DNA of 64,000 bases from assembly GCA_964539825.1 (NCBI GenBank), contig CAZIKF010000022.1, forward strand, positions 20,782-84,781, given 5' to 3'. The notes beneath the pieces were generated by a model. The model was not told the origin of the DNA. It saw only the letters and a list, made by a program, of their open reading frames with translations, and ran no database searches. The stretch comes from CAZIKF01 sp964539825 (lineage in GTDB: Bacteria > Muiribacteriota > UBA6191). Every line of letters starts with the position of its first letter. Position 1 is the stretch's first letter. The position numbers were made by a program, and so were the translations under genes. Positions 8,587 through 16,681 of the stretch are shown here, one piece after another.

Positions 8587-8608
8587 CATAGGGCTTAGAA
8601 AGCCCATG
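8587..8608. promoter_or_regulatory. Dyad in the divergent intergenic region
   Basis: GGGCTT (8591-8596) pairs with AAGCCC (8600-8605) around AGA, extended by CAT/ATG with one bulged A. It lies between two genes that start away from each other, so it cannot terminate either of them. An operator or a leader hairpin are the options. Confidence 0.35.
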
Positions 8609-8680
8609 ATCTACTATGGTAAACTTCAGTTCGCGCGCGAAGGGCAGTGAAACTGAATCAAGGAACTTTTTGAATGAAGA

Positions 8681-9547
8681 ATGATTTCGACGGAAACGAG
8701 ATCTGCTATGGAATGTAGAGTTTGTTCTGAGATTGCTGACTTTGCTGTGATGAGCTTTGCTGATCCGGACCCAATGGAGCGTTCGGCGGGAATGAGCTCC
8801 AAAGGATATAGGCGGGTTTATTACCGCTGTCAGGGATGTCATTCCTTTAATAGTGATCTTGATCACAATGCTCCGCTGGCAGACATCTTCAACAAGAATT
8901 ACTATGAGCACGTAGACGGGGAAACCATCAGTGGTAAATTCGACCGAGTTATGGCTATGGGTCCCGACGAATCAGACAACTGGCAGAGGGTTGACCGAAT
9001 TCTTAGCTCGGTCCAAAGATATCAAAAGCAATTTGGTCTCGTTCGCTCGAATGTGGTCCTGGATGTGGGCGCAGGTACCGGTGTATTTCTTGCCCGTCTA
9101 AAGAGAGCTGCTCCAGAGTTTTCCGGAATTGCTGTTGAGCCTGATGATAAGGCGTGTGAGCACCTGGAGAGTGTTCTGCAGGCTCAAGTAATTTGTGATG
9201 TAATGCGGCCAGGCCTGCTAAAGGAAAAGGCAGATTTAATCAGCTTCAACCGAGTCATGGAGCACATGCCTAACCCGGCCGAAGTCCTCAGGGTGTCTGT
9301 GGGAAGCCTGTCATCAGGCGGAGTAATTTATATTGAAGTTCCCGATATCCTGACCTTCGGACTCTATGGGCAGAAGCATCCTGAATTTGGCTCCTCTCAT
9401 CTGACGATTTTTTCCCCTCAAGGGTTACAAACCCTCTTTGAAGCGAATGAGCTAGAAGTGTTAGAAATTCAAAGAATGAGAGAACCCAGCGGTAAGCTGA
9501 GTTTATATGCGCTTGGCTGTAGGCGGGGGGATATTCAAATCTGGTAG
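8681..9547 (+). CDS. Class I SAM-dependent methyltransferase with N-terminal zinc-binding pairs
   Basis: 288 residues. An N-terminal segment carries two cysteine pairs (C12/C15 and C50/C53), as in the sugar C-methyltransferases related to TylCIII/NovU that bind zinc before the Rossmann domain. The SAM motif I is LDVGAGTG (127-134), followed by an acidic residue at the end of strand 2 (IAVEPDD) and motif IV NRVMEHM. Position at the left edge of the glycan locus suggests methylation of a sugar or nucleotide sugar. The start is uncertain: ATG at 8708 (residue 10) is an alternative, and neither has a strong ribosome-binding site. Confidence 0.8.
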   Translation: MISTETRSAMECRVCSEIADFAVMSFADPDPMERSAGMSSKGYRRVYYRCQGCHSFNSDLDHNAPLADIFNKNYYEHVDGETISGKFDRVMAMGPDESDNWQRVDRILSSVQRYQKQFGLVRSNVVLDVGAGTGVFLARLKRAAPEFSGIAVEPDDKACEHLESVLQAQVICDVMRPGLLKEKADLISFNRVMEHMPNPAEVLRVSVGSLSSGGVIYIEVPDILTFGLYGQKHPEFGSSHLTIFSPQGLQTLFEANELEVLEIQRMREPSGKLSLYALGCRRGDIQIW

Positions 9548-9555
9548 GATCTTAG

Positions 9556-10614
9556 CTATATTTTCCGGGCTAGAACTCGAATATCTCCATCTCGAAATTT
9601 TTCTCTTTGGTAGGGAGCCGTCTGTGAGTCAGAATCCTGGTCAAACTCTCCACCGCCTTTCATCCGCCGGATAAATTCAAAACCACTCTGTTCCAGCCAG
9701 GTCTTTACTTCCTCAAGACTTGCGTGAACATAAGTAGCTTTCATTGCATCCATTAGATGGACTGTCTTTTCTCTACTTATATTAAGAAGTTTTAAGACCT
9801 GCTCAATTTGAGTTGGAGATACACCTTCCATTACCTCCACGGTCATATCCCAGAGCTCTGAGCTCAGAGCGTTCCCATCGGTATAAAACCAAAACAGGCC
9901 GCCGGGGCGCAGTACTCGGTTGACTTCCTTTAGGGCGGGAATAATGTGGTTTTTAGAGAGATGATGAAAGACTCCGTTGGAGACACCAAAGTCATAGCGA
10001 TTGGAATCAAGGCCAGATGACAGGACATTTGCGACATCAATATGGATTGGTTCGCCCTTAGAGAACCGTTGAACTTCCTTGCGAGCATATGCAACAGAGT
10101 TCTCGCCCCAGTCTATTCCCGTGATGGACTTTGCTCCCAGCTGAAGCAATGAACATAAAATTGCCCCATTTCCGCAACCAAATTCAACACAATCAGCCCC
10201 CTTCACGATCGATTGGAGTTCATTGAACTCAAAACGCTCTTTCTTCAACTCCACAAATTTATCGTATTCTTCCTTTGAATGTCTTGGCCAGATTTCTTGC
10301 CAGAGTTGATGGTGCTTCTCTTCAAGAGTTTGGGAAAAACCGGTTTTCGAAAACGGCTCCTGATCCTCCAAAAAACTACAACTCATAAGTGATGAGAAGT
10401 GGCTTCTCGTTACTTCGATCAAATCATTGAGTAAGACGTAAGGATGCTCCTTGAGATTTCTTTCAAAGGCAATTTCTCTTTCAAATCTCATATTGAACTC
10501 AATGAGACAAAGGATTTTAACTCCAATGGAGTAGGGGGAATTTTCAACTTGGAGCAGTTCATCTTTGAAGTGAGCCAGGTTGGCTACGTAAGCGGTGGGA
10601 TCATGGTGAGTCAT
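9556..10614 (-). CDS. SAM-dependent methyltransferase
   Basis: 352 residues. The first ~135 residues are helical and unassigned. The Rossmann domain begins with VEFGCGNG (motif I, about 143-150) and continues with TGIDWGE and the post-motif VSNGVFHHL and VLRPGGLFWFY, all typical of class I methyltransferases. Last gene of a six-gene minus-strand operon; its ATG overlaps the stop of the formyltransferase gene. The substrate is unknown but is likely a sugar of the surface glycan. Confidence 0.82.
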   Translation of the reverse strand: MTHHDPTAYVANLAHFKDELLQVENSPYSIGVKILCLIEFNMRFEREIAFERNLKEHPYVLLNDLIEVTRSHFSSLMSCSFLEDQEPFSKTGFSQTLEEKHHQLWQEIWPRHSKEEYDKFVELKKERFEFNELQSIVKGADCVEFGCGNGAILCSLLQLGAKSITGIDWGENSVAYARKEVQRFSKGEPIHIDVANVLSSGLDSNRYDFGVSNGVFHHLSKNHIIPALKEVNRVLRPGGLFWFYTDGNALSSELWDMTVEVMEGVSPTQIEQVLKLLNISREKTVHLMDAMKATYVHASLEEVKTWLEQSGFEFIRRMKGGGEFDQDSDSQTAPYQREKFRDGDIRVLARKI

Positions 10615-11441
10615 GGCAAATTCCTTGTAGATTCATTCAAAATTGTAACGTACCCATCTCCACATCCTTTGATCCTTCCCAGGTCGGGGTATTTGCCCTC
10701 CTTCACTTTCCATAAAAAGTACCTGGTATTTTCCTGGTCATAGTAGGCGCCAGGGTAAGGATGGGTCAGAGCGCGGACATAATTATAAATTTTTCTGGAG
10801 GGCCAATTCCACTCGATTTTACCATCCTCAGGGGAGCGCCCTGGATAGAGAGGGGCGTCTTTGGCAGGATTAGGTGTACGAGGAGCGGACCCCGCTAACT
10901 GAAGAGCTAAGTTTGTTTTTAGGATCCTATAGCAGGCAGGGGATACCTTTTCATAAACCGTCTTGACGGTATCGCTATACTCGATGGCAAAGGACTCCTG
11001 GGCAATTAGATCCCCGGCGTCGGCTTCCTCGACCAGGTGAAAATAACTTACCCCGGTTCTTTCTGCACCCTCCAGGATAGCCCAATTCACCGGTGCTCTT
11101 CCTCGATAAGCAGGCAGAAGGGAGGCATGGAATCCTACACATCCAAGACGGGGAATACTTAATATGGGTTCTTTCAATAAACGTTGGAATCCGCATACGA
11201 TCAAAAGATCCAAAGAACTTTTTTCGAGAATGCTCTGACTACGCGAAGAGTTGATATTCTTAACTTTGTAATGAATCGAACCGTTTTCCCGTGCGATTTT
11301 TTCAAAATTCATAAAGCCTGAGGTTTTGGCGGCCATTTCGGGGTGCAGAGAAAGAACCAGGGAGATCTCTACTGAGTCTTCATAGAGAAGTTTCAGGGTT
11401 TGATAACCAACTTCGACACTACTCAAAAAGCCAATTTTCAT
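10611..11441 (-). CDS. Formyltransferase-family protein (sugar N-formylation likely)
   Basis: 276 residues, related to methionyl-tRNA formyltransferase and the formyltransferase domain of ArnA. These transfer formyl from N10-formyltetrahydrofolate to an amine. The signature FHASLLPAYRGRAPVNWA contains catalytic His105, and DAGD contains the conserved Asp (141 or 144). The Asn that sits two residues before the His in the classical N-x-H triad is Gly103 here. A C-terminal domain (about 200-276) is present. The aminotransferase and amidotransferase genes in the neighbourhood favour N-formylation of an amino sugar. It overlaps genes on both sides by 4 bases. Confidence 0.85.
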   Translation of the reverse strand: MKIGFLSSVEVGYQTLKLLYEDSVEISLVLSLHPEMAAKTSGFMNFEKIARENGSIHYKVKNINSSRSQSILEKSSLDLLIVCGFQRLLKEPILSIPRLGCVGFHASLLPAYRGRAPVNWAILEGAERTGVSYFHLVEEADAGDLIAQESFAIEYSDTVKTVYEKVSPACYRILKTNLALQLAGSAPRTPNPAKDAPLYPGRSPEDGKIEWNWPSRKIYNYVRALTHPYPGAYYDQENTRYFLWKVKEGKYPDLGRIKGCGDGYVTILNESTRNLP

Positions 11442-12220
11442 TCTTTCACAAATTCATAGATTTTGATCAATCCATAGTCTCCGACAGGAGGTACCAGGGT
11501 GGATATGCGATTGAACTCTCCAGCAACATCCTCACCTGGGTCCCAACCTCTTTCATGATACAGAAAAGCCTTAAAAAAACGGGTCCCCAGGTAATAACTG
11601 GAAGAAAAGTCATGCACATTTAAGAGGGAAAGAGATGGGGGCAATTCCTCAAGAATTCGATCCATATCCAGGTAGAGGTTGTGCCACTGAATAGACATTT
11701 CCGGAAGTCCGACCTGGAGCCTCAGACCATTAATCTTTCGATAAGATTGAATGGACTCCTCGCTCAGTATTAGTTTCCCTCCGGATTTGACCAGGGAGCT
11801 AAGGTTCTTCAATGCCTTAAGCTGATCTTCGTGACTGGTAAGGTTAATCAGGCACCGCTCAGTAATGGCTACATCAAAACGATTTTGAAATTCAGGGCTG
11901 CTATCAAGTACATCCATCACGGAAAAACTGAGGTTTGTAAGTCCAGAGTCAGCCAGAGAATCACTGGCTACTTCAATCATTTTTTGTGAATAATCAACCC
12001 CCTGAAAATGAGAATTTGAAAAAGTCTTGGCGAATCTCAGGGTGCTATATCCATTTCCGCAGCCTACATCAATCACCTTAAGATGATCGCCAAGTGTTTG
12101 TTCGATTGCTTGAACTTCCAGTTCCCTTAAATGAGTGTCTCCATGAGTGGCGCGTTGACTCTGGCCGAAGGAATCAGCCTTTTCATCCCAATGTGCCTTA
12201 ATTTGTTCTGTGTTTTTCAT
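11438..12220 (-). CDS. SAM-dependent methyltransferase
   Basis: 260 residues. Motif I is VIDVGCGNG (49-57), followed by FQGVDYSQKMI and a motif IV ITERCLINLTS, then VKSGGKLILSE. It belongs to the broad Methyltransf_11/25 group. The start overlaps the previous coding region by 23 bases, and the stop overlaps the next start by 4, which puts it firmly in the operon. The substrate is not deducible. Confidence 0.82.
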   Translation of the reverse strand: MKNTEQIKAHWDEKADSFGQSQRATHGDTHLRELEVQAIEQTLGDHLKVIDVGCGNGYSTLRFAKTFSNSHFQGVDYSQKMIEVASDSLADSGLTNLSFSVMDVLDSSPEFQNRFDVAITERCLINLTSHEDQLKALKNLSSLVKSGGKLILSEESIQSYRKINGLRLQVGLPEMSIQWHNLYLDMDRILEELPPSLSLLNVHDFSSSYYLGTRFFKAFLYHERGWDPGEDVAGEFNRISTLVPPVGDYGLIKIYEFVKE

Positions 12221-13226
12221 GATCTCTCCAGGTGGATTTTAGTTGGTCCACGAGTTCAGAAGTCTTTGACCTGAGAGGGTTAGAAGGTCTGTGTGGATCC
12301 TTAAGAATCCGAAGAAATTCTTGCCTGGGAATGCATTTATGACCGAGATAATAACTCCAACCTTTTTCGTGGAAATAGCGGCATCGCGCCACCTGGTGAT
12401 CATAAGTGCTGATTAAAATATTTGGAGTCTGTGTAGCGGCTAATTCACTTGCCGTGAGTCCACCGGCACTGATGACTACATGAGCATCAGAAAAAAGATC
12501 CGGAAGGAAGGATATATTGTCGTGAATTTCGACACCACAATTAAGACTTTCAGCCATCGACTGAAGTTTCGTATGCTGTCGATAGCCTGGACCTGCTATG
12601 ACCTGGATTGTGAGATCCTTTAGAAAAGTGGGATTCTGTTCAGCTAGAATAGTGAGAATTTGATTCGTGAGATCAAATTCGTCTGCTCCTCCCATGGAGA
12701 TGAGAACTTTATCCGCATCGGGATTTCTTACCGGAAGATTTCCAACTCTAGGATCTAGAAGAACATACTCCGGCCCGGTAATCAGAGTTGACCCGGGGAA
12801 ATTATCAGGCCTCAGACGCAGACTTGCGTCAATACTCCAATCAAGGATGAAGTGGTAGTCATGGGGTACCTTCCCATCAAAGTTTACGCAAGCTTTCATC
12901 ACATAATCCGGAAGGGGCTGATAGTCTTCAAGAGGTCGATGAGTGATTTCCATAAAGAGAATTTGAGTTCGTTCAGAACGACAAGTCTGTGAGATGATTT
13001 CAAGTTCCTGGCCGAGGGAAAAATCCGGGTTAAAAAAACGAGCGCGTTTGGCCCTGGACTGCAGGACCCTTCGTGCGCTTTCCGTATCACGGGTAAGAAA
13101 AAAAGGTTCACAAAAATCCTCTAACAATTCTGTAAGATAGATCAGAGATAGGAGATCTCCGGTGCCAATTTCGGGGTAGGCATCGGCCCTGCAAAGGAAG
13201 CGAATCTTCTCAGGGGAGTTCTTCAT
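12198..13226 (-). CDS. PseG/SpsG-like nucleotide-sugar hydrolase or transferase
   Basis: 342 residues from ATG 13226; a longer frame reaches 13328 but would add 34 residues with no counterpart. The N-terminal RADAYPEIGTGD block matches the R-x-D-x(5)-G-x-G-H loop of PseG, with Asp in place of the usual His. Downstream, GPEYVLLDPR, LISMGGAD and ISAGGLTASELAAT follow the PseG/SpsG/MurG-like GT-B fold. PseG removes UDP from the pseudaminic acid precursor; SpsG homologues act in spore-coat glycan synthesis. The change of the loop His could alter activity. It is flanked by the sugar amidotransferase and a methyltransferase with overlaps of 17 and 23 bases. Confidence 0.8.
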   Translation of the reverse strand: MKNSPEKIRFLCRADAYPEIGTGDLLSLIYLTELLEDFCEPFFLTRDTESARRVLQSRAKRARFFNPDFSLGQELEIISQTCRSERTQILFMEITHRPLEDYQPLPDYVMKACVNFDGKVPHDYHFILDWSIDASLRLRPDNFPGSTLITGPEYVLLDPRVGNLPVRNPDADKVLISMGGADEFDLTNQILTILAEQNPTFLKDLTIQVIAGPGYRQHTKLQSMAESLNCGVEIHDNISFLPDLFSDAHVVISAGGLTASELAATQTPNILISTYDHQVARCRYFHEKGWSYYLGHKCIPRQEFLRILKDPHRPSNPLRSKTSELVDQLKSTWRDHEKHRTN

Positions 13227-14358
13227 AGTTTCTAGGAAAGGCGCCAAACTCTTTTTCAATAGCGGGTATGGTCCAACTTCCCCTAGAGTCTTTCTTCCAA
13301 ACCTCGAGATTTCGATGTTTCTCGACAATTTCCCAGAATCTGGTCTCGCTAATTCTCAGGTATTGGCAAAGTTGATGGATTTGAGTGATGGGAATCGGTT
13401 CAGGGTTTTCCAAAATGAAGCCTATGGCATCATCTCGAGTCAATCGGCCGTTTCGGATCTCGATGGAGAGATTGTCCCACAGCCTGGTAAACCCAAACTT
13501 ATACCACTTGAACATATGATGGACAATGACAAATGGGGCGTCCAGGTCAGCATACCGATAGTAGCCAGTCTGGGGCTTTACTCCCCACTCGAACCCAACT
13601 TCTTGTGCTTTCATTGCGACCTCTAATGGGTCCCAGCGAAGATACCAACCAAGAAATATGGGACGAACTTGAGCTTTGTTCATTTCCTCATCGGTAGGAA
13701 AGGTATAGGGGAGCATATTTTGACGGTCGAGGTCCTCGTCCATCCAATCTTCGGCGAATGTTCCATTGCTAACTCCATACTTGGAAATCCAATCACGGTT
13801 CATGATTGCATTCAGACGGTCTTCCTTGGAGCCTCCGTATTCTGCGCCTGGGTTCTCTCCCCAAACAATAATCTTGATCTTGTTTTGCATGGCGGTTCGA
13901 AGTGCCATGGAATACATGGCCATATGCTCGCTAAGAGAGGGGCTGCCATTTTGCTCGAAAGCGCGCAGCATGAATTTTCTTTCGATCTTGGGGTTGCAGG
14001 TGAAATCCATATGATCAACCCCAAGTTCGATCAGATTTTCAAGATTTCGGGTGCCAATATCGGTACGAAGGCGAGGTTTCCAGGTCATGGTCAGAGGGCG
14101 CAATCCGTATTTATTAATTAGGGTATGGACCTGCCATGTGCTGTCCTTACCACCGCTGACAGGAATCAGGCAGTCGTAGGTGCCGCCATCCTGCGACTTC
14201 CCCTGGCGCAATAGCTCTTCAAGTTCATTGCTCCGTGATTCCCAGTCCACTTCTTGGGATTTTTCCATGGAGCCCTTACAAGCTGTACAGAGTCCTTCTT
14301 TTTCCAGCGAAACCTGGGGTCTGGTGGTAGGTATGATGCAGTTCTGACAAAAAATCAT
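13210..14358 (-). CDS. N-acetyl sugar amidotransferase (WbpG/PseA family)
   Basis: 382 residues. A PP-loop ATP pyrophosphatase motif PVSGGKDS (66-73) follows a cysteine cluster (C4/C7 and C24/C27) that probably binds zinc. WbpG and PseA convert an acetamido group of a sugar into an acetamidino group; the ammonia is normally delivered by HisH/HisF-like partners. No such partners are visible here, so either they are encoded elsewhere or another nitrogen source is used. Its start overlaps the stop of a small unknown gene by 4 bases, and its end overlaps the PseG-like gene by 17. Confidence 0.88.
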   Translation of the reverse strand: MIFCQNCIIPTTRPQVSLEKEGLCTACKGSMEKSQEVDWESRSNELEELLRQGKSQDGGTYDCLIPVSGGKDSTWQVHTLINKYGLRPLTMTWKPRLRTDIGTRNLENLIELGVDHMDFTCNPKIERKFMLRAFEQNGSPSLSEHMAMYSMALRTAMQNKIKIIVWGENPGAEYGGSKEDRLNAIMNRDWISKYGVSNGTFAEDWMDEDLDRQNMLPYTFPTDEEMNKAQVRPIFLGWYLRWDPLEVAMKAQEVGFEWGVKPQTGYYRYADLDAPFVIVHHMFKWYKFGFTRLWDNLSIEIRNGRLTRDDAIGFILENPEPIPITQIHQLCQYLRISETRFWEIVEKHRNLEVWKKDSRGSWTIPAIEKEFGAFPRNYEELP

Positions 14359-14741
14359 GATCCATCCTTCAGCGGCTTGTTTTCCTTATCGCCTTTACGA
14401 TCAGGAACCCATTCATCAAGCCAGCAGAGCAGTGTATTATTCTGACCGGTTTTCAGATAATTAATGAACTCTTCTACCCGATCTTTATTTACGGCGTTAA
14501 CATAGATCTGCCCCTGTTCATTGAGCACGAGGGCAACTTTAAAGCCTTCCCGGGAAAGACGATCATTTAAGGATGGTCCCAGGTAGAATCCCCATTTTTT
14601 GGCTACAAAATCGCATTCCCTTCCTTCGGGATCAAGAAAGGTAAGCATCTCTCCATCCTCAAGTTGGACTTTGCCAAGGTCTTTGATGGAATGGCCCTTA
14701 ACTTGAAATTCTCTGGGTGTATCTAGAAGTTGTAGATGCAT
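14355..14741 (-). CDS. Small protein of unknown function at the head of the amidotransferase operon
   Basis: 128 residues, no family recognised. It is soluble, begins with a beta-rich part (MHLQLLDTPREFQVKGHSI), contains a GFYLGPSLNDRLSREGFKVAL stretch in the middle and has a lysine/aspartate-rich C-terminus. ATGA overlap with the sugar amidotransferase suggests tight coupling, perhaps as its subunit or ammonia-delivery partner; that is inference. It is the first gene of the six-gene operon running to 9556. A small CCCC-GAA-GGGG hairpin lies 22-32 bases upstream of its ATG. Confidence 0.7.
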   Translation of the reverse strand: MHLQLLDTPREFQVKGHSIKDLGKVQLEDGEMLTFLDPEGRECDFVAKKWGFYLGPSLNDRLSREGFKVALVLNEQGQIYVNAVNKDRVEEFINYLKTGQNNTLLCWLDEWVPDRKGDKENKPLKDGS

Positions 14742-15057
14742 AAGAAATTAGAGTGGTTCTTTCCCCGAAGGGGTATCGGTATAAAACTCGGATGACTTAA
14801 TAGGTTCTTTGAAGGAAATCTTGATAAGCCTGATCATGGAACAAATATTAGAGGAAGGTCACGGTTTTTGTCGAGCTTGAGACCTCAATTCAAATTGATC
14901 TGGTCTATGATTGTGGAAATAGAGTCTTCTCCTTCCCAGGTTTTGGCAGGATGCGAATTTATCCTCAAAGCAAGTTTTTCGATTCAAAGGGGTTACGCTC
15001 CGCGGAAAATATGTCGATAAGACTTGGGGGAACTCTGTGTAATCCAGCCCCTTAGCT
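14742..15057. other. Divergent 316-base intergenic region, no supported gene
   Basis: Lies between the operon starting at 14741 (minus) and the one starting at 15058 (plus), so it should hold both promoters; I see no clear -35/-10 pair. Contents: a perfect hairpin CCCC-GAA-GGGG at 14763-14773 (a UUCG-type loop on the minus strand) in the leader of the minus operon, and an unsupported 37-codon frame at 14907-15020 (+) with no ribosome-binding site. Confidence 0.5.
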
Positions 15058-15783
15058 ATGCGTGCCATTGTAATACTACAAGCAAGAATGTCCTCTACCC
15101 GTTTCCCGGAAAAGATGATGCGGTTGATTTCCGGATTACCACTCTATCTCTATGTTTACCAAAGATGTCAGGTAGTTAGAGGGGTTTCAGATGTAGTTTT
15201 GGCTACTTCTGATGAACCTGAAGATGATGTTCTCGCGCAGCACGCTCTGGAGAGCGGGTGCAAAGTGTTTAGAGGGAGTCTGGATAACGTACTTCAGCGT
15301 TATATAGAGTGCGCGAAGTCCTTTGAAGCCGATGTGATTGTTCGCGTTTGTGGAGACTCTCCATTCCTTGATGTACAATGGATTGGACGAAAGATCGAAC
15401 ATTTTTTCTCAAATACGCTAGATTATGTAGGATGGGATCATCAGGAGTGTCTTCCTGGCCTGGATTCAGAGATAGTCAGGTTGGACCTTTTGGAGCAAAT
15501 CATTTCCTCTTCACCCACTGAGGAAGAACGAGAACATGTCACAGCACAGATTCGCAAAAATCCCCAATCCTTTCGCTCCGAATTGTATCGCTGGGAAGAT
15601 ATGAGTGACGCCTTACGTGGAATGAGTCTCACTGTGGATACCAGGGAAGATTGGGAGAGAGCTTCCTGGATTTCTCGAGTTCTATCAGAATGGGGGATGG
15701 GATTACGGTATTCATCGAAAGACGTTGTCAGGGTTCTCAGTCATCTCATAACACCACAGAAAGCAAGACACCTGAGGGGGTAG
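15058..15783 (+). CDS. SpsF/NeuA-like cytidylyltransferase
   Basis: 241 residues. The N-terminal LQARMSSTRFPEKMM holds the R-x(4)-R-x-P-x-K nucleotide-binding signature (R10, R15, K19) of CMP-sugar synthetases and SpsF, and GDSPFLD supplies the metal-binding Asp100 and Asp105. It would activate a sugar, possibly a nonulosonic acid or other acidic sugar, with CTP. It is the only SpsF-like domain in the window that keeps the complete nucleotide motif; three others are fused and degenerate. First gene of a plus-strand operon, one base before the radical SAM gene. Confidence 0.85.
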   Translation: MRAIVILQARMSSTRFPEKMMRLISGLPLYLYVYQRCQVVRGVSDVVLATSDEPEDDVLAQHALESGCKVFRGSLDNVLQRYIECAKSFEADVIVRVCGDSPFLDVQWIGRKIEHFFSNTLDYVGWDHQECLPGLDSEIVRLDLLEQIISSSPTEEEREHVTAQIRKNPQSFRSELYRWEDMSDALRGMSLTVDTREDWERASWISRVLSEWGMGLRYSSKDVVRVLSHLITPQKARHLRG

Positions 15784-15784
15784 G

Positions 15785-16681
15785 ATGCTCTACAATTTTC
15801 CCAAACGCGTGGAGATTGAACTCGTTAGCGACTGCAATTTGCGCTGTGTTTACTGCCCGAGGCACCATGTCAATGATTTGACGGGGTACATGGATTATGA
15901 ACTCTTCCTCAGGCTCATCGACGAGATATCTTCCTATTCTGACCGCATTATCACTCTCCATCGCAGGGGAGAGAGCTTGATGCATCCCAAATTTGTGCAG
16001 ATGTGCTCCTATGTGAAGGACAAGTTCCAAGAGGTACAGATTGCGACCAACGGAACCTTGCTCAATAAGCCTAGAAGTCTGGCCATAATCGATGCCGTGG
16101 ACTTTGTTTCCTTTAGCATTGATCATCCGGAAAATTTTGATAAGACTCGACTGCCGGCGAAATACACTTCCGTAGAAAGTAATATTCTGAAGTTTTTGGA
16201 TTGGAACCAGGGCAAGGTAAAAACCCAGGTTTCAATGGTTCAGATCGATGATACCCCCGACCATTATGTGGAGGAATTTAAAGATTTGTGGGAAGGGAAA
16301 GTAGATCGAATTCGAGTCTACCAGGAGCATTCGAAGGGGGGAGTTTTCGGCTCTTTAGAGAAACCTAGAATTGAGCGTAAGCCCTGCATGATGCCCCAAT
16401 ATGAATGCCTTGTTTACTGCGATGGCAAGATTGGGCGGTGCAACCATGATTGGAATGGCGATCCCATGGGTGATGTGAATACCCATTCGCTCTTAGATGT
16501 TTGGCATGGCGAAAAGTACCTGGATTTACGAAGGCAGCATCAGTCTTTGTGTATTACCGATAAAGTATGTTCAGGCTGTGATTCCTGGTACCCAATCGAA
16601 GGTGTTCAGGATACGGGGGAAGTTCTAGAAAATGTGTCCTCCAGTGAAAAGGAAAGCCCTCGTGAGGCAATCGAAGTCTGA
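15785..16681 (+). CDS. Radical SAM/SPASM-type protein of the glycan locus
   Basis: 298 residues. The [4Fe-4S] motif is CNLRCVYC (Cys17, Cys21, Cys24), followed by a TIM-barrel region containing the ATNGTLL strand. The C-terminal part has a SPASM-like auxiliary cluster set: CMMPQYECLVYCDGKIGRC and, near the end, CITDKVCSGC. It binds SAM and generates a 5'-deoxyadenosyl radical; radical SAM/SPASM enzymes in sugar loci can epimerise, dehydrogenate or dehydrate sugars, but this one's substrate is unknown. It lies between the SpsF-like gene (1-base gap) and a DegT aminotransferase gene (50-base overlap), which suggests that they share an intermediate. Confidence 0.87.
   Translation: MLYNFPKRVEIELVSDCNLRCVYCPRHHVNDLTGYMDYELFLRLIDEISSYSDRIITLHRRGESLMHPKFVQMCSYVKDKFQEVQIATNGTLLNKPRSLAIIDAVDFVSFSIDHPENFDKTRLPAKYTSVESNILKFLDWNQGKVKTQVSMVQIDDTPDHYVEEFKDLWEGKVDRIRVYQEHSKGGVFGSLEKPRIERKPCMMPQYECLVYCDGKIGRCNHDWNGDPMGDVNTHSLLDVWHGEKYLDLRRQHQSLCITDKVCSGCDSWYPIEGVQDTGEVLENVSSSEKESPREAIEV

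Noticed and set aside
8531..8911. 126-codon minus-strand frame over the start of the methyltransferase gene
   Set aside because: It is antisense to a clear methyltransferase and has no family features.
13227..13328. Longer N-terminus of the PseG-like protein
   Set aside because: The extra 34 codons lie inside the amidotransferase gene, and the conserved fold begins right after ATG 13226.
14907..15020. 37-codon frame in the divergent gap before the SpsF-like gene
   Set aside because: No ribosome-binding site, no recognisable sequence, and it lies where both promoters should be.
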